The notes under the pieces: model-generated
Databases searched by the model: none
Seen by the model: the letters and a program-made list of their open reading frames with translations, nothing else
What the model was told of the DNA's origin: nothing
Shown here: positions 5,533 to 13,069 of the stretch, in pieces
Layout: each line of letters starts with the position of its first letter
Numbering within the stretch: position 1 is the first letter of the stretch
Assembly (NCBI GenBank): GCA_902836725.1
Contig: CADFRV010000043.1
Coordinates: forward strand, 1 to 13,084
Reading direction: 5' to 3'
Source: Muribaculaceae bacterium
GTDB taxonomy: Bacteria > Bacteroidota > Bacteroidia > Bacteroidales > Muribaculaceae
Length of the DNA: 13,084 nt
Program-made: the position numbers and the translations under genes

Positions 5533-7215
5533 ATGAGTGTTTTCAATTACAAGCGCCGCCACTCGTCGGTGACAGACATAGGGGGTGTACTCACCGGCGG
5601 GGAATATCCCATCCGCCTGCAGTCGATGAACAATACCACCACAACAGATGTGGACGCATCGGTGGAACAGGTATTGCGCATTGCCGCCGCAGGAGCCGAC
5701 ATTGACCGGCTTACCGCCCAGGGCGAACGTGAAGCCCACGCCATGGGCGAGATACGCCGCCGCCTCCATGAACGCGGTTGTAAGATACCGCTTGTGGCCG
5801 ACATACATTTCAACCCCAAAGCCGCATTCGCCGCCGCAGAGGAGGTGGACAAGGTGCGCATCAATCCCGGCAACTTCGTGGATCCGGGGAGAACTTTCGT
5901 AAAACTCGAATACACCGACGAGGAGTACGCCCGGGAACTCGGCAGGATCGAAGCCGTATTCGGGCCGTTCCTCGAACTGTGCAAAAGTCACGGCACGGCT
6001 GTACGCATAGGCGTGAACCACGGCTCCCTCTCCGACCGCATCATGAGCCGCTACGGCGACACCCCCGCGGGAATGGTGGAGAGCGCCATGGAGTTTCTGC
6101 GTGTGGCACGCCACCATGACTTTTCCGACATCGTGATCTCCATAAAGGCGAGCAACACGGTAGTGATGGTGCACACCGTGCGCCTTCTTATCCACGCCAT
6201 GGATGCGGAAGACATGCATTTCCCGCTGCATCTCGGCGTGACCGAAGCAGGCGACGGCGAGGATGGCCGCGTGCGTTCCGCCGTAGGCATCGGCACACTT
6301 CTTGCCGAGGGTACGGGAGACACAGTGAGGGTATCGCTGAGCGAGGAGCCGGAATGTGAGATTCCGGTGGCACGCGAGCTTGTGGATTACATTACGGCAC
6401 GCGCCGATGCTCCCGCCATCAATGCCGAGACCGACAACAGGCTGATGCATGACGATCCGGCATTCCGCCGCCATACAGAGGCTGTAGGTATCTGCGGAGG
6501 CACCAATGTGCCTGTGGTGGCAGGTTTCGACCCGGTGGATGAAGCGGCTTGCACGGAATATACCGCCGCAGAAATACTCTCTCCCGACTTCAAGGCAGAA
6601 AGCACAAACGGCGGGAAAATAATAGTCATAAGCTCGTCACATCCCGATCCGACAGGAGAGATCTCGGCCGCTGTACACAGGCTGAATCTTATGGGATTGC
6701 ATAATCCGGTGATGGCGCGGCTTGACTACAGCGGACTGGTACCGGAAACGGTCACTATACGTGCTGCCGCTGATTTCGGCACACTGCTCATGCGCGGACT
6801 TATAGACGGCATCGACCTCAAGGCCGACAGCCTGACTGACGAAGACCGCACCCGTCTGTCACTCGGCATACTCCAGGCGGCACGCCGCCGTGTATCGCGC
6901 ACGGAATTCGTATCGTGTCCCGGATGCGGACGCACACTCTTCAACCTGAGCGAGACCGTGCAGAAAGTAAAAAGCGCCACCTCACATCTCAAAGGACTGA
7001 AAATCGCCGTGATGGGATGCATCGTCAACGGCCCCGGAGAGATGGCTGACGCCGACTACGGCTATGTCGGTGCCGGCAAAGGAAACATATCGCTCTACCG
7101 GGGCAAGAAGCCGGTCCTGAAAAATATCCCTGCCGAAACCGCAGTGGAAGAGCTTGTGGGACTGCTGAAGGCCGACGGAGTATGGCGCGAACCTAACGAC
7201 CCCGAAAATGTCTGA
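5533..7215 (+). CDS. ispG: 4-hydroxy-3-methylbut-2-enyl diphosphate synthase, long form
   Basis: Protein of 560 residues. IspG (GcpE) converts 2-C-methyl-D-erythritol 2,4-cyclodiphosphate to HMBPP in the penultimate step of the MEP isoprenoid pathway, using a [4Fe-4S] cluster. The N-terminal TIM barrel is seen from about 15-285 (IRLQSMNNTTTTDVDAS, PLVADIHFN, VRIGVNHGSLSDR, LHLGVTEAGDGEDGRVRSA). An insert domain of about 150 residues (roughly 290-440) makes this the long type found in Bacteroidota, Chlamydia and plants, compared with about 370 residues in E. coli. The C-terminal cluster domain supplies Cys462 and Cys465 (SCPGCGRTL), Cys496 and Glu503 (MGCIVNGPGE). GGGAG-like purines (AGGGAG at 5520-5525) precede the ATG at 5533. 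Its last codons overlap the next gene by 8 bases. Confidence 0.96.
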   Translation: MSVFNYKRRHSSVTDIGGVLTGGEYPIRLQSMNNTTTTDVDASVEQVLRIAAAGADIDRLTAQGEREAHAMGEIRRRLHERGCKIPLVADIHFNPKAAFAAAEEVDKVRINPGNFVDPGRTFVKLEYTDEEYARELGRIEAVFGPFLELCKSHGTAVRIGVNHGSLSDRIMSRYGDTPAGMVESAMEFLRVARHHDFSDIVISIKASNTVVMVHTVRLLIHAMDAEDMHFPLHLGVTEAGDGEDGRVRSAVGIGTLLAEGTGDTVRVSLSEEPECEIPVARELVDYITARADAPAINAETDNRLMHDDPAFRRHTEAVGICGGTNVPVVAGFDPVDEAACTEYTAAEILSPDFKAESTNGGKIIVISSSHPDPTGEISAAVHRLNLMGLHNPVMARLDYSGLVPETVTIRAAADFGTLLMRGLIDGIDLKADSLTDEDRTRLSLGILQAARRRVSRTEFVSCPGCGRTLFNLSETVQKVKSATSHLKGLKIAVMGCIVNGPGEMADADYGYVGAGKGNISLYRGKKPVLKNIPAETAVEELVGLLKADGVWREPNDPENV

Positions 7216-8458
7216 AAGATCACAGGAACCTGTAAAATACTTCACGCTTCCCACCGGACACACCCTTATCTGCATGCAGGCACGTACTCCGGTGGGGTGC
7301 TTCGGTTTTACCGTAAAAGGGGGAAGCCGCTACGAGACCGGCACGGCGCTCCACGGGCTGGCGCACTTTGTGGAACATACAATCTTCAAAGGCACCACCC
7401 GCCGTCGAGCCCACCACATCAACAGCCGCATGGAGGCTGTAGGGGGCGAGCTGAACGCTTTCACTACCAAAGAGGAGATAACCTTCTACACAATTTTCCC
7501 TAAAGGAAATCTGGCACGCGCAGCACAGCTTCTTGCCGATCTGGCCTCCAACGCCACATTCCCCGAACGGGAGCTTGCGAAAGAACGCGAGGTTGTGTGC
7601 GAAGAGATAAGCAGCTATCTCGACAGCCCTGCGGAACTGGTGTTCGACGAGTTTGAAAACCGCATTTTCGCCGGATCACCGCTCGGCCACTCTATCCTCG
7701 GGACTGAAAAGAACCTGGAAGGCTTCACTTCGGAAACATGCCGGACGTTTGTCAACGAACGCTTTACCCCCGCCGGAATGGTGCTTTTCTACTGCGGATC
7801 GGAATCTCCCGCACGCGCAAGCGCCGTTATAGGCAGGTATTTCGCGGAAACGGGCACAGGAGCTACACCCGGAAATGGCATATCCACAGCGGAAACGCCC
7901 TCCCCATCCCTGCTGCCGCAGTTCGCCGAATCGAAAGAGACCGGCGCACATCAGGCGCATACCGTAATAGGAGCGCAGGTGCCAGGCATATTCTCCGATA
8001 TGCGCACACCTCTCGCACTCCTTACCAATATCATCGGAGGGCCGGGGATGAACTCGCTGCTGAATACCGAACTGCGGGAACGCCGCGGACTTGTCTACTC
8101 GGCTGACGCATCCCTGTCGCTGATGGCCGACTGCGGACTGTTCACCGCATATTTCGGCTGCGGCCCTGAAGACATGCCGCGCTGCAGCGAGCTTACCGCG
8201 CACATCATCGATGAACTGCGCCGCAACCCGCCGGAAGGACGGCGCCTCGCCGCGGCAAAGAAACAGTATCTCGGGCAACTCACCGTGGCGGCCGCTTCGA
8301 TGGAACAGAACATCCTGTCGGCGGCACACTCGGCGCTGATAACCGGAGAGGTGCCACCGGCCGAAAAAGTAAGATCCGAGATAGAAGCCGTGACCTCCGG
8401 GCAACTGTCGCATGCGGCATCGCTCCTCTCCGCTACCTCGCGCCTCACCCTATGCTGA
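7208..8458 (+). CDS. M16-family zinc metallopeptidase
   Basis: Protein of 416 residues, the typical size of a single-chain bacterial M16B (processing-peptidase-like) protein. The inverted zinc motif HxxEH is His53-Phe-Val-Glu56-His57 (GLAHFVEHTIFKGT), and the third ligand is Glu133 in VVCEEISSY, 76 residues after His57 as expected. The second, inactive half is recognised around LRERRGLVYSADASL, the Arg/Tyr region that helps bind substrate. There is no clear signal peptide, so it is probably cytoplasmic; the substrate is unknown. ATG 7208 lies 8 bases inside the end of ispG, suggesting translational coupling. The following neuC-type gene begins 34 bases after its stop. Confidence 0.93.
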   Translation: MSERSQEPVKYFTLPTGHTLICMQARTPVGCFGFTVKGGSRYETGTALHGLAHFVEHTIFKGTTRRRAHHINSRMEAVGGELNAFTTKEEITFYTIFPKGNLARAAQLLADLASNATFPERELAKEREVVCEEISSYLDSPAELVFDEFENRIFAGSPLGHSILGTEKNLEGFTSETCRTFVNERFTPAGMVLFYCGSESPARASAVIGRYFAETGTGATPGNGISTAETPSPSLLPQFAESKETGAHQAHTVIGAQVPGIFSDMRTPLALLTNIIGGPGMNSLLNTELRERRGLVYSADASLSLMADCGLFTAYFGCGPEDMPRCSELTAHIIDELRRNPPEGRRLAAAKKQYLGQLTVAAASMEQNILSAAHSALITGEVPPAEKVRSEIEAVTSGQLSHAASLLSATSRLTLC

Positions 8459-8492
8459 GGCAATTCTCCCAATAATATCAGACCCTTACAGA

Positions 8493-9698
8493 ATGGCCGA
8501 GAAGACGAATGAAAGAAAACGGAAGATAGCCGTCGTGACAAGTTGCCGCGCCGACTGGGGCCTCCTGCACGGAGTGGTGAAGGAGCTGCAGCAGCGCACA
8601 GATACGGAAACAGCAGTCATTGCCACCAACATGCACCTGCACCCTGCATTCGGCAACACAGTCGACGAGATCATAGCCGACGGTGTGGAGGTCGCCGCCC
8701 GCGTGCCGATGCTTTCAGCTGACGGCAAAGACACATCACCCCTGGAAACCGCCGCTGCCTCGGCCCGCTGCCTCACCGGAATGGCCGACGCATTCAGCGA
8801 AATCCGTCCCGACATAGTTCTCATACTGGGTGACAGATACGAGATGCTGCCCGTGGCCACAGCCGCCACCATACTGCGTCTGCCGCTGGCACATATTGCC
8901 GGGGGAGAAATCTCGGAGGGAGCTTTCGATGACAACATACGCCATGCGCTCACCAAACTGTCGGCACTGCATTTCACCGCCACCGAAGACTATCGCAGGA
9001 GGGTGATACAGATGGGAGAGGATCCATCGCGTGTGTTCAATTTCGGAGCACTCGGCGTGGAGAATCTCATGGAGCTTCCTGATGAAGCCTCCGTAGAGGA
9101 ACTGGAAAGTTTCACCGGGATACATATCGGAACGGACACCCTTCTGGTGACCTACCACCCCGCCACTCTTGACAGTGCGGCCACCCCTGCCGAAAGATGC
9201 CGCGCGCTTCTCGAGGCGCTCGACCGTTTCCCCTCCTCCCTGATGCTGTTCACATACCCCAACAACGATCCCGGTGGGGCCGACATAATCAGCCTGATCA
9301 ACAGATATGCGGCACAACACCCCGGAAGGTGCGCCGTGGTGCCATCGCTTGGGCGCCGCCGCTATCTCTCGGCACTGAAACATATAGGCGCCGTAATCGG
9401 CAACTCGTCAAGCGGGATAGTGGAGGTGCCATCTGCACATATACCGACTGTAGACATAGGGATGCGCCAACGCGGGCGCACGGCCGCGGCCTCGGTATTC
9501 CACTGCGGCGATACGGCGGAAGAAATAGCGGACGCCATTTCCCTGGCGCTTTCAGACAAAGGACGCCTCATAGCCGCCGAGGCTCCAAATCCATACCGGA
9601 AACCGGGCACAGCACGGAACATCGCCGACACTCTGGCAACTTTCCCGCTTGACCGTCTGGCGACCAAGCGTTTCTACGACACACCAGTCACATATTAA
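8493..9698 (+). CDS. neuC: NDP-N-acetylhexosamine 2-epimerase (hydrolysing), NeuC/LegG type
   Basis: Protein of 401 residues, close to the usual 370-400. NeuC releases N-acetylmannosamine from UDP-GlcNAc for sialic acid; the related LegG acts on GDP-linked diacetylbacillosamine for legionaminic acid. Family motifs are intact: TSCRADWGLL at 16-25, LGDRYEML at 112-119, HIAGGEISEGAFDDNIRHALTK at 134-155, VTYHPATLD, and the nucleotide-binding GNSSSGIVEVPS at 303-314. Sequence alone does not separate NeuC from LegG. The PtmE-like gene two positions downstream favours the GDP-sugar (LegG) reading. The frame extends upstream to a non-ATG codon inside the peptidase gene; ATG 8493 is chosen because the protein then starts just before the first strand. 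It precedes neuA by 12 bases. Confidence 0.9.
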   Translation: MAEKTNERKRKIAVVTSCRADWGLLHGVVKELQQRTDTETAVIATNMHLHPAFGNTVDEIIADGVEVAARVPMLSADGKDTSPLETAAASARCLTGMADAFSEIRPDIVLILGDRYEMLPVATAATILRLPLAHIAGGEISEGAFDDNIRHALTKLSALHFTATEDYRRRVIQMGEDPSRVFNFGALGVENLMELPDEASVEELESFTGIHIGTDTLLVTYHPATLDSAATPAERCRALLEALDRFPSSLMLFTYPNNDPGGADIISLINRYAAQHPGRCAVVPSLGRRRYLSALKHIGAVIGNSSSGIVEVPSAHIPTVDIGMRQRGRTAAASVFHCGDTAEEIADAISLALSDKGRLIAAEAPNPYRKPGTARNIADTLATFPLDRLATKRFYDTPVTY

Positions 9699-9710
9699 AA
9701 TCCACAGACA

Positions 9711-10421
9711 GTGAAACCGTTGATAATCATACCCGCACGCGGAGGAAGCAAAGGTATCCCGGGCAAAAACATCAAGCCACTCGGAGGGAAACCCCTAATC
9801 GCATACAGCATCGATACCGCCACGGAACTTTGCCGGAAGCACGGATGGCCGCAGGAAAACATCATGGTGTCGACAGACAGCGACGAGATCGCGGATGTCG
9901 CCGAAAGCTGCGGATTGAAAACCTCATACCGCCGTCCCGCGGAACTGGCCACCGACCAGGCCGGCTCACGCGAGGTGATGCTGCATGCCGCCGATACGGC
10001 ACGGAAAGCCGGCACGGAGTTCGACTATATACTGCTGCTGCAGCCCACATCGCCGTTCCGCACCGTGGAGGATGTAGAGAAATGCATATCCGTCTACGAG
10101 CAGGAACTTCCCGATATGGCGGTCACTGTAAAAGAAGCCTCCGCAAACCCGTATTACAACTGTTTCGAGACCGATCCCTATACAGGTGCATTACGTATAT
10201 CGAAAGGGGACGGCCTCTTCACCCGCCGGCAGGACGCACCGCGCGCATGGGAGTTCAACGGGGCTGTCTATGCCATAAACCCGGTGTCGCTCGCCAATAT
10301 GCCGATGGGAAGTTTCCCGAGACGCATACCGTGCGAGATGCCTGCCGACCGCTCGATAGATCTCGATACACCCGTAGACTGGATGGTGGCTGAAGCTCTG
10401 ATCTCCTCAAAAAACAAATGA
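9711..10421 (+). CDS. neuA: CMP-nonulosonic acid cytidylyltransferase, NeuA/LegF type
   Basis: Protein of 236 residues, the size of a stand-alone CMP-sugar synthetase. It activates sialic, legionaminic or a related nonulosonic acid with CTP. Residues 5-20 (IIIPARGGSKGIPGKN) are the CTP-binding signature. LLQPTSPFRT at 109-118, EFNGAVYAI near 181-189 and the metal-binding aspartates 217 and 219 in SIDLDTPVDW complete the fold. The start is GTG at 9711, the only start codon giving the full N-terminal motif. The upstream epimerase gene ends 12 bases before it, and the next gene starts 7 bases after its stop, so the three genes look like one cassette. Choice among sialic, legionaminic and pseudaminic acid cannot be made here; LegF or NeuA is likeliest. 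Confidence 0.9.
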   Translation: MKPLIIIPARGGSKGIPGKNIKPLGGKPLIAYSIDTATELCRKHGWPQENIMVSTDSDEIADVAESCGLKTSYRRPAELATDQAGSREVMLHAADTARKAGTEFDYILLLQPTSPFRTVEDVEKCISVYEQELPDMAVTVKEASANPYYNCFETDPYTGALRISKGDGLFTRRQDAPRAWEFNGAVYAINPVSLANMPMGSFPRRIPCEMPADRSIDLDTPVDWMVAEALISSKNK

Positions 10422-10428
10422 CAGACCT

Positions 10429-11487
10429 GTGGAAAAACATATAATACAAAAGAACGAAAACATCGGCGAGGCGCTCAGACGCATCAACGATCTCTCAGGG
10501 GGAGTGATGACGCTCCTCGTGACCGACCCTGTATCAGGCGTAATGCTCGGCACACTTACCGACGGCGACATACGACGAGGATTGCTCGGCGGAGCCTCGC
10601 TTGACCATCCCGTATGGCGCATAATGAACACTGCGTTCAGTGCGGTAGGCGCCGGAGATCCGCCGCTCGAGAGGCTGCATACCATCAGAAACGCACGTGC
10701 GAAAAACCTGAAACTGCTTCCGGAACTTGACCCGGAAGGGAGGATAACACGGCTCATAGATCTGTCGGCACAATATACGCTTCTCCCCATGAGCGCCATA
10801 CTTATGGCAGGAGGAAAGGGGGAACGACTGCGCCCGCTCACGCTATCGACTCCAAAACCGCTGCTCGAGATTGACGGGCGTCCGATCATAGATTACAACA
10901 TCGAGCGCCTGTCGCACGCAGGCATTACGGATGTCACAGTTACTGTAAGATACCTTTCGGAACAGATAAAGGATTATTTCTCAGTACCGCGCCACGGCAT
11001 AGAGGTAAAGTGCGTGGAGGAGGACAAACCCCTCGGCACAATAGGCGCGGCGGCACTGGTGGCCAGACCGGACAACGGATGCACGCTCGTGATGAACTCC
11101 GACCTGCTCACCACGGTGGACCTGGAAGAGATGTATCTGCGCCACATCCATGCGGAAGCCGACATAACCATCGCGGCCATACCATACACGGTGTCGGTGC
11201 CATATGCCATCCTGACCACCGATGGAGACCGCGTGACGGCACTCCAGGAAAAGCCCACATACTCACACTTCGCAAACGCGGGGATATACATTTTCAACAA
11301 CTTCGTGCTGAATGCCCTCAACCCCGACGAACGCACCGACGCCACCACACTGATAGAGGCCGCCATGCAGCAACAGATGAAGGTGACATTCTATCCCATC
11401 AGCGGCACATGGATCGACATAGGCTCACCGGCCGATTTCAGACATGCACAGGAGCTGATGAAACATCACCGCTCGCTAACAAATTGA
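10429..11487 (+). CDS. CBS-domain-fused sugar-phosphate nucleotidyltransferase, PtmE-like
   Basis: Protein of 352 residues. Residues about 1-118 form a CBS pair (IGEALRRINDLSGGVMTLLVTD, LGTLTDGDIRRGLLGG, PVWRIMN, ITRLIDLSAQ). From 121 a GlmU/RfbA-type nucleotidyltransferase follows: SAILMAGGKGERLRPLTLS with the pyrophosphorylase loop at 127-137, then TPKPLLEIDGRPIIDYNIE, LVMNSDLLT with the metal Asp, ALQEKPTYSHFANAGIYIF and GTWIDIGSPADF. This fusion matches PtmE of the Campylobacter legionaminic pathway, which makes GDP-glucosamine from glucosamine 1-phosphate. The CBS part suggests nucleotide-responsive control. Other GDP- or dTDP-sugar roles remain possible. The start is GTG 10429; the ATG at 10418 overlapping the neuA stop is out of frame and stops after 8 codons. 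It ends the plus-strand run before the MITE-like spacer. Confidence 0.85.
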   Translation: MEKHIIQKNENIGEALRRINDLSGGVMTLLVTDPVSGVMLGTLTDGDIRRGLLGGASLDHPVWRIMNTAFSAVGAGDPPLERLHTIRNARAKNLKLLPELDPEGRITRLIDLSAQYTLLPMSAILMAGGKGERLRPLTLSTPKPLLEIDGRPIIDYNIERLSHAGITDVTVTVRYLSEQIKDYFSVPRHGIEVKCVEEDKPLGTIGAAALVARPDNGCTLVMNSDLLTTVDLEEMYLRHIHAEADITIAAIPYTVSVPYAILTTDGDRVTALQEKPTYSHFANAGIYIFNNFVLNALNPDERTDATTLIEAAMQQQMKVTFYPISGTWIDIGSPADFRHAQELMKHHRSLTN

Positions 11488-11551
11488 TCCTTCCGTGCGT
11501 TTTACATTCAACAATAAAAATAATATCCAGGCGAGGATCTATTACCTGTTA

Positions 11552-11736
11552 AGAGGGTGTTTAATAATAGATGTTAAACGCTAACAAGCTATTTTAGAGG
11601 CAATTTTGAGTTTTGAGGAGGGAGCGATGCGGGCATCGTGACCGACAAAAAGCTCGAAATTGGCCTAAAAGAGCGAAGTTTTAGCGTTTTACAAAGTTGA
11701 ACACCCCTAATTAACAGATATTATTAAACACCCTCT
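11552..11736. mobile_element. MITE-like imperfect palindrome of about 185 bp with 18-bp terminal inverted repeats
   Basis: The ends AGAGGGTGTTTAATAATA (11552-11569) and its exact reverse complement (11719-11736) are 18-bp inverted repeats. Inside them 11572-11584 pairs with 11681-11693 (12 of 13 bases), 11592-11610 pairs imperfectly with 11653-11670, and CGATGC/GCATCG (11625-11638) forms the tip. The whole element can fold into one long hairpin. No open frame of note and no transposase is present, so it would have to be mobilised in trans if it is a MITE. A clear target-site duplication is not visible. The surrounding spacer 11488-11756 (269 bases) holds nothing else I recognise, including no convincing obgE promoter. 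Confidence 0.6.
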
Positions 11737-11756
11737 AAAATTCATACAACCCAGAT

Positions 11757-12965
11757 ATGGCAGATTCAAACTTCATTGATTATGTAAAAGTTCTTTGCCG
11801 CTCAGGCAAAGGCGGAGCCGGCTCACGCCATTTCCATCGCGCTAAATATGTGCCCAAAGGTGGCCCCGACGGAGGAGACGGCGGACGCGGAGGCCATGTG
11901 ATATTGCGTGGCAACAAAAACATGTGGACACTCCTCCCCCTGCGCTACCGCCGGCATATCTTCGCCGGAAACGGACAGAGCGGTTCGGCCGGACGCAGTT
12001 TCGGCAAAGACGGCGAGGACCAGATCGTTGAGGTGCCCTGCGGAACAGTGGTGTTCGATGCCGAAACCGGAGAATTCCTCTGTGAGGTGACAGACGACGG
12101 CCAGGAGGTAAAGCTCCTGCGCGGCGGCAAAGGCGGCCTCGGCAACTGGCATTTCAAATCGGCCACAAACCGCACTCCACGCTACGCGCAGCCGGGACAG
12201 CCAGCCATCGAGAAAACCATAATCATGGAGCTGAAACTGCTTGCCGACGTGGGTCTTGTCGGTTTCCCGAATGCCGGGAAATCAACCCTCCTCAGCTCAG
12301 TGTCTGCCGCCCGCCCGAAAATCGCCGACTACCCGTTCACTACTATGGAACCGCAGCTTGGCATTGTGGAATATCGCGGCAACAGATCGTTTGTCATGGC
12401 CGACATACCCGGCATCATAGAGGGCGCGAGCGAAGGGCGCGGCCTTGGTCTGCGCTTCCTCCGCCACATAGAGCGAAACGCAGTGCTTCTTTTTATGGTG
12501 CCTGCCGATGCCGACGACATCAAACAACAGTATGAGGTACTGCTTGAGGAACTGCGCCGGTTCAACCCGCAACTCATGAACAAACAGAGGGTGCTCGCCA
12601 TCTCCAAGAGCGATATGCTCGACGAGGAACTGAAAGCCGAGATAGCCCCCACACTCCCCGACGATCTGCCCACGGTATTCATTTCGGCCGTAACTGGCGA
12701 GGGGCTTACCGAGCTCAAGGATGCGCTCTGGAAAGCTATCAACGACGACGCGAACCTCATTGAAGAGATACCCATCACCCACCGTCCGCTCGACGGTCAC
12801 CACCGTGTGCGCGAGGAAGACGAGTTCATCTTCGAAAGTGTGCCGGAAGAGGAGAGCATCGACGAACCCGATGAGGAAGACTACCTCGACGAAGAATGGG
12901 GCGATGATGACGGCGACACCATCGAGGATCTCGGATGGGAGTATGGCGACGACGAGGTCAACTGA
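11757..12965 (+). CDS. obgE: Obg-family GTPase
   Basis: Protein of 402 residues. Obg is an essential GTPase linked to late 50S ribosomal subunit assembly and stress signalling. The glycine-rich Obg fold covers about 1-158 (SGKGGAGSRHFHRAKYVPKGGPDGGDGGRGG, LRGGKGGLGNWHF). The G domain follows with G1 GFPNAGKST at 169-177, G2 DYPFTT at 191-196, G3 DIPGI at 216-220, G4 as SKSD at 283-286 and G5 ISAVTGEG near 309. The G4 Asn of NKxD is Ser here, which I take to be tolerated in this lineage. The C-terminus (about 345-402) is a highly acidic Asp/Glu tail instead of a folded Obg C-domain. ATG 11757 begins MADSNFIDYVK, the expected start. It follows the MITE-like spacer and precedes a terminator. Confidence 0.97.
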   Translation: MADSNFIDYVKVLCRSGKGGAGSRHFHRAKYVPKGGPDGGDGGRGGHVILRGNKNMWTLLPLRYRRHIFAGNGQSGSAGRSFGKDGEDQIVEVPCGTVVFDAETGEFLCEVTDDGQEVKLLRGGKGGLGNWHFKSATNRTPRYAQPGQPAIEKTIIMELKLLADVGLVGFPNAGKSTLLSSVSAARPKIADYPFTTMEPQLGIVEYRGNRSFVMADIPGIIEGASEGRGLGLRFLRHIERNAVLLFMVPADADDIKQQYEVLLEELRRFNPQLMNKQRVLAISKSDMLDEELKAEIAPTLPDDLPTVFISAVTGEGLTELKDALWKAINDDANLIEEIPITHRPLDGHHRVREEDEFIFESVPEEESIDEPDEEDYLDEEWGDDDGDTIEDLGWEYGDDEVN

Positions 12966-12988
12966 CCCCCTCCCCACCCCACAATTAC

Positions 12989-13038
12989 GGAACACGAACG
13001 CGGCACCTATGTGGCACCGCGTCCGTGTTCCCGGTTTT
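12989..13038 (+). terminator. Rho-independent terminator after obgE
   Basis: GGAACACG-A-ACGCGG (12989-13003) pairs with CCGCGT-C-CGTGTTCC (13017-13031), 14 base pairs with one A/C mismatch around a 13-nt loop, followed by CCGG... and a TTTT tract at 13035-13038. It starts 23 bases after the obgE stop codon. The T tract is short, but the stem is strong. Confidence 0.7.
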
Positions 13039-13069
13039 ATTCCATAATATTGCTGTCCGATAAAACCGG
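13031..13069. repeat. 10-bp inverted repeat overlapping the obgE terminator
   Basis: CCGGTTTTAT (13031-13040) and ATAAAACCGG (13060-13069) are exact reverse complements separated by 19 bases. The left arm shares base 13031 and the T tract with the obgE terminator. It may be a terminator for a convergent gene beyond the window, or a competing structure. Confidence 0.4.

Noticed and set aside
6368..6383. Possible sigma-54 (-24/-12) promoter, TGGCACG followed by CTTGT, considered because rpoN is present
   Set aside because: The required GC doublet at -12 is missing and the site lies within the ispG coding sequence. No convincing -24/-12 site was seen before any gene.
5518..6474. Long minus-strand open frame of 318 codons opposite ispG
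   Set aside because: It is antisense to the clearly conserved ispG, begins and ends without any promoter or family motif, and its His/Gly/Ala-rich composition is that of a frame shadow in GC-rich DNA.
10418..10444. ATG overlapping the neuA stop as an alternative start for the PtmE-like gene, or a frameshift
   Set aside because: It is in a different frame and stops after 8 codons. GTG 10429 gives a CBS-type N-terminus without any missing part, so no frameshift is needed.
12603..12614. SKSD instead of NKxD in the Obg G4 motif as a defect
   Set aside because: All other G motifs and the Obg fold are intact; the change is most likely a lineage variant and not decay.
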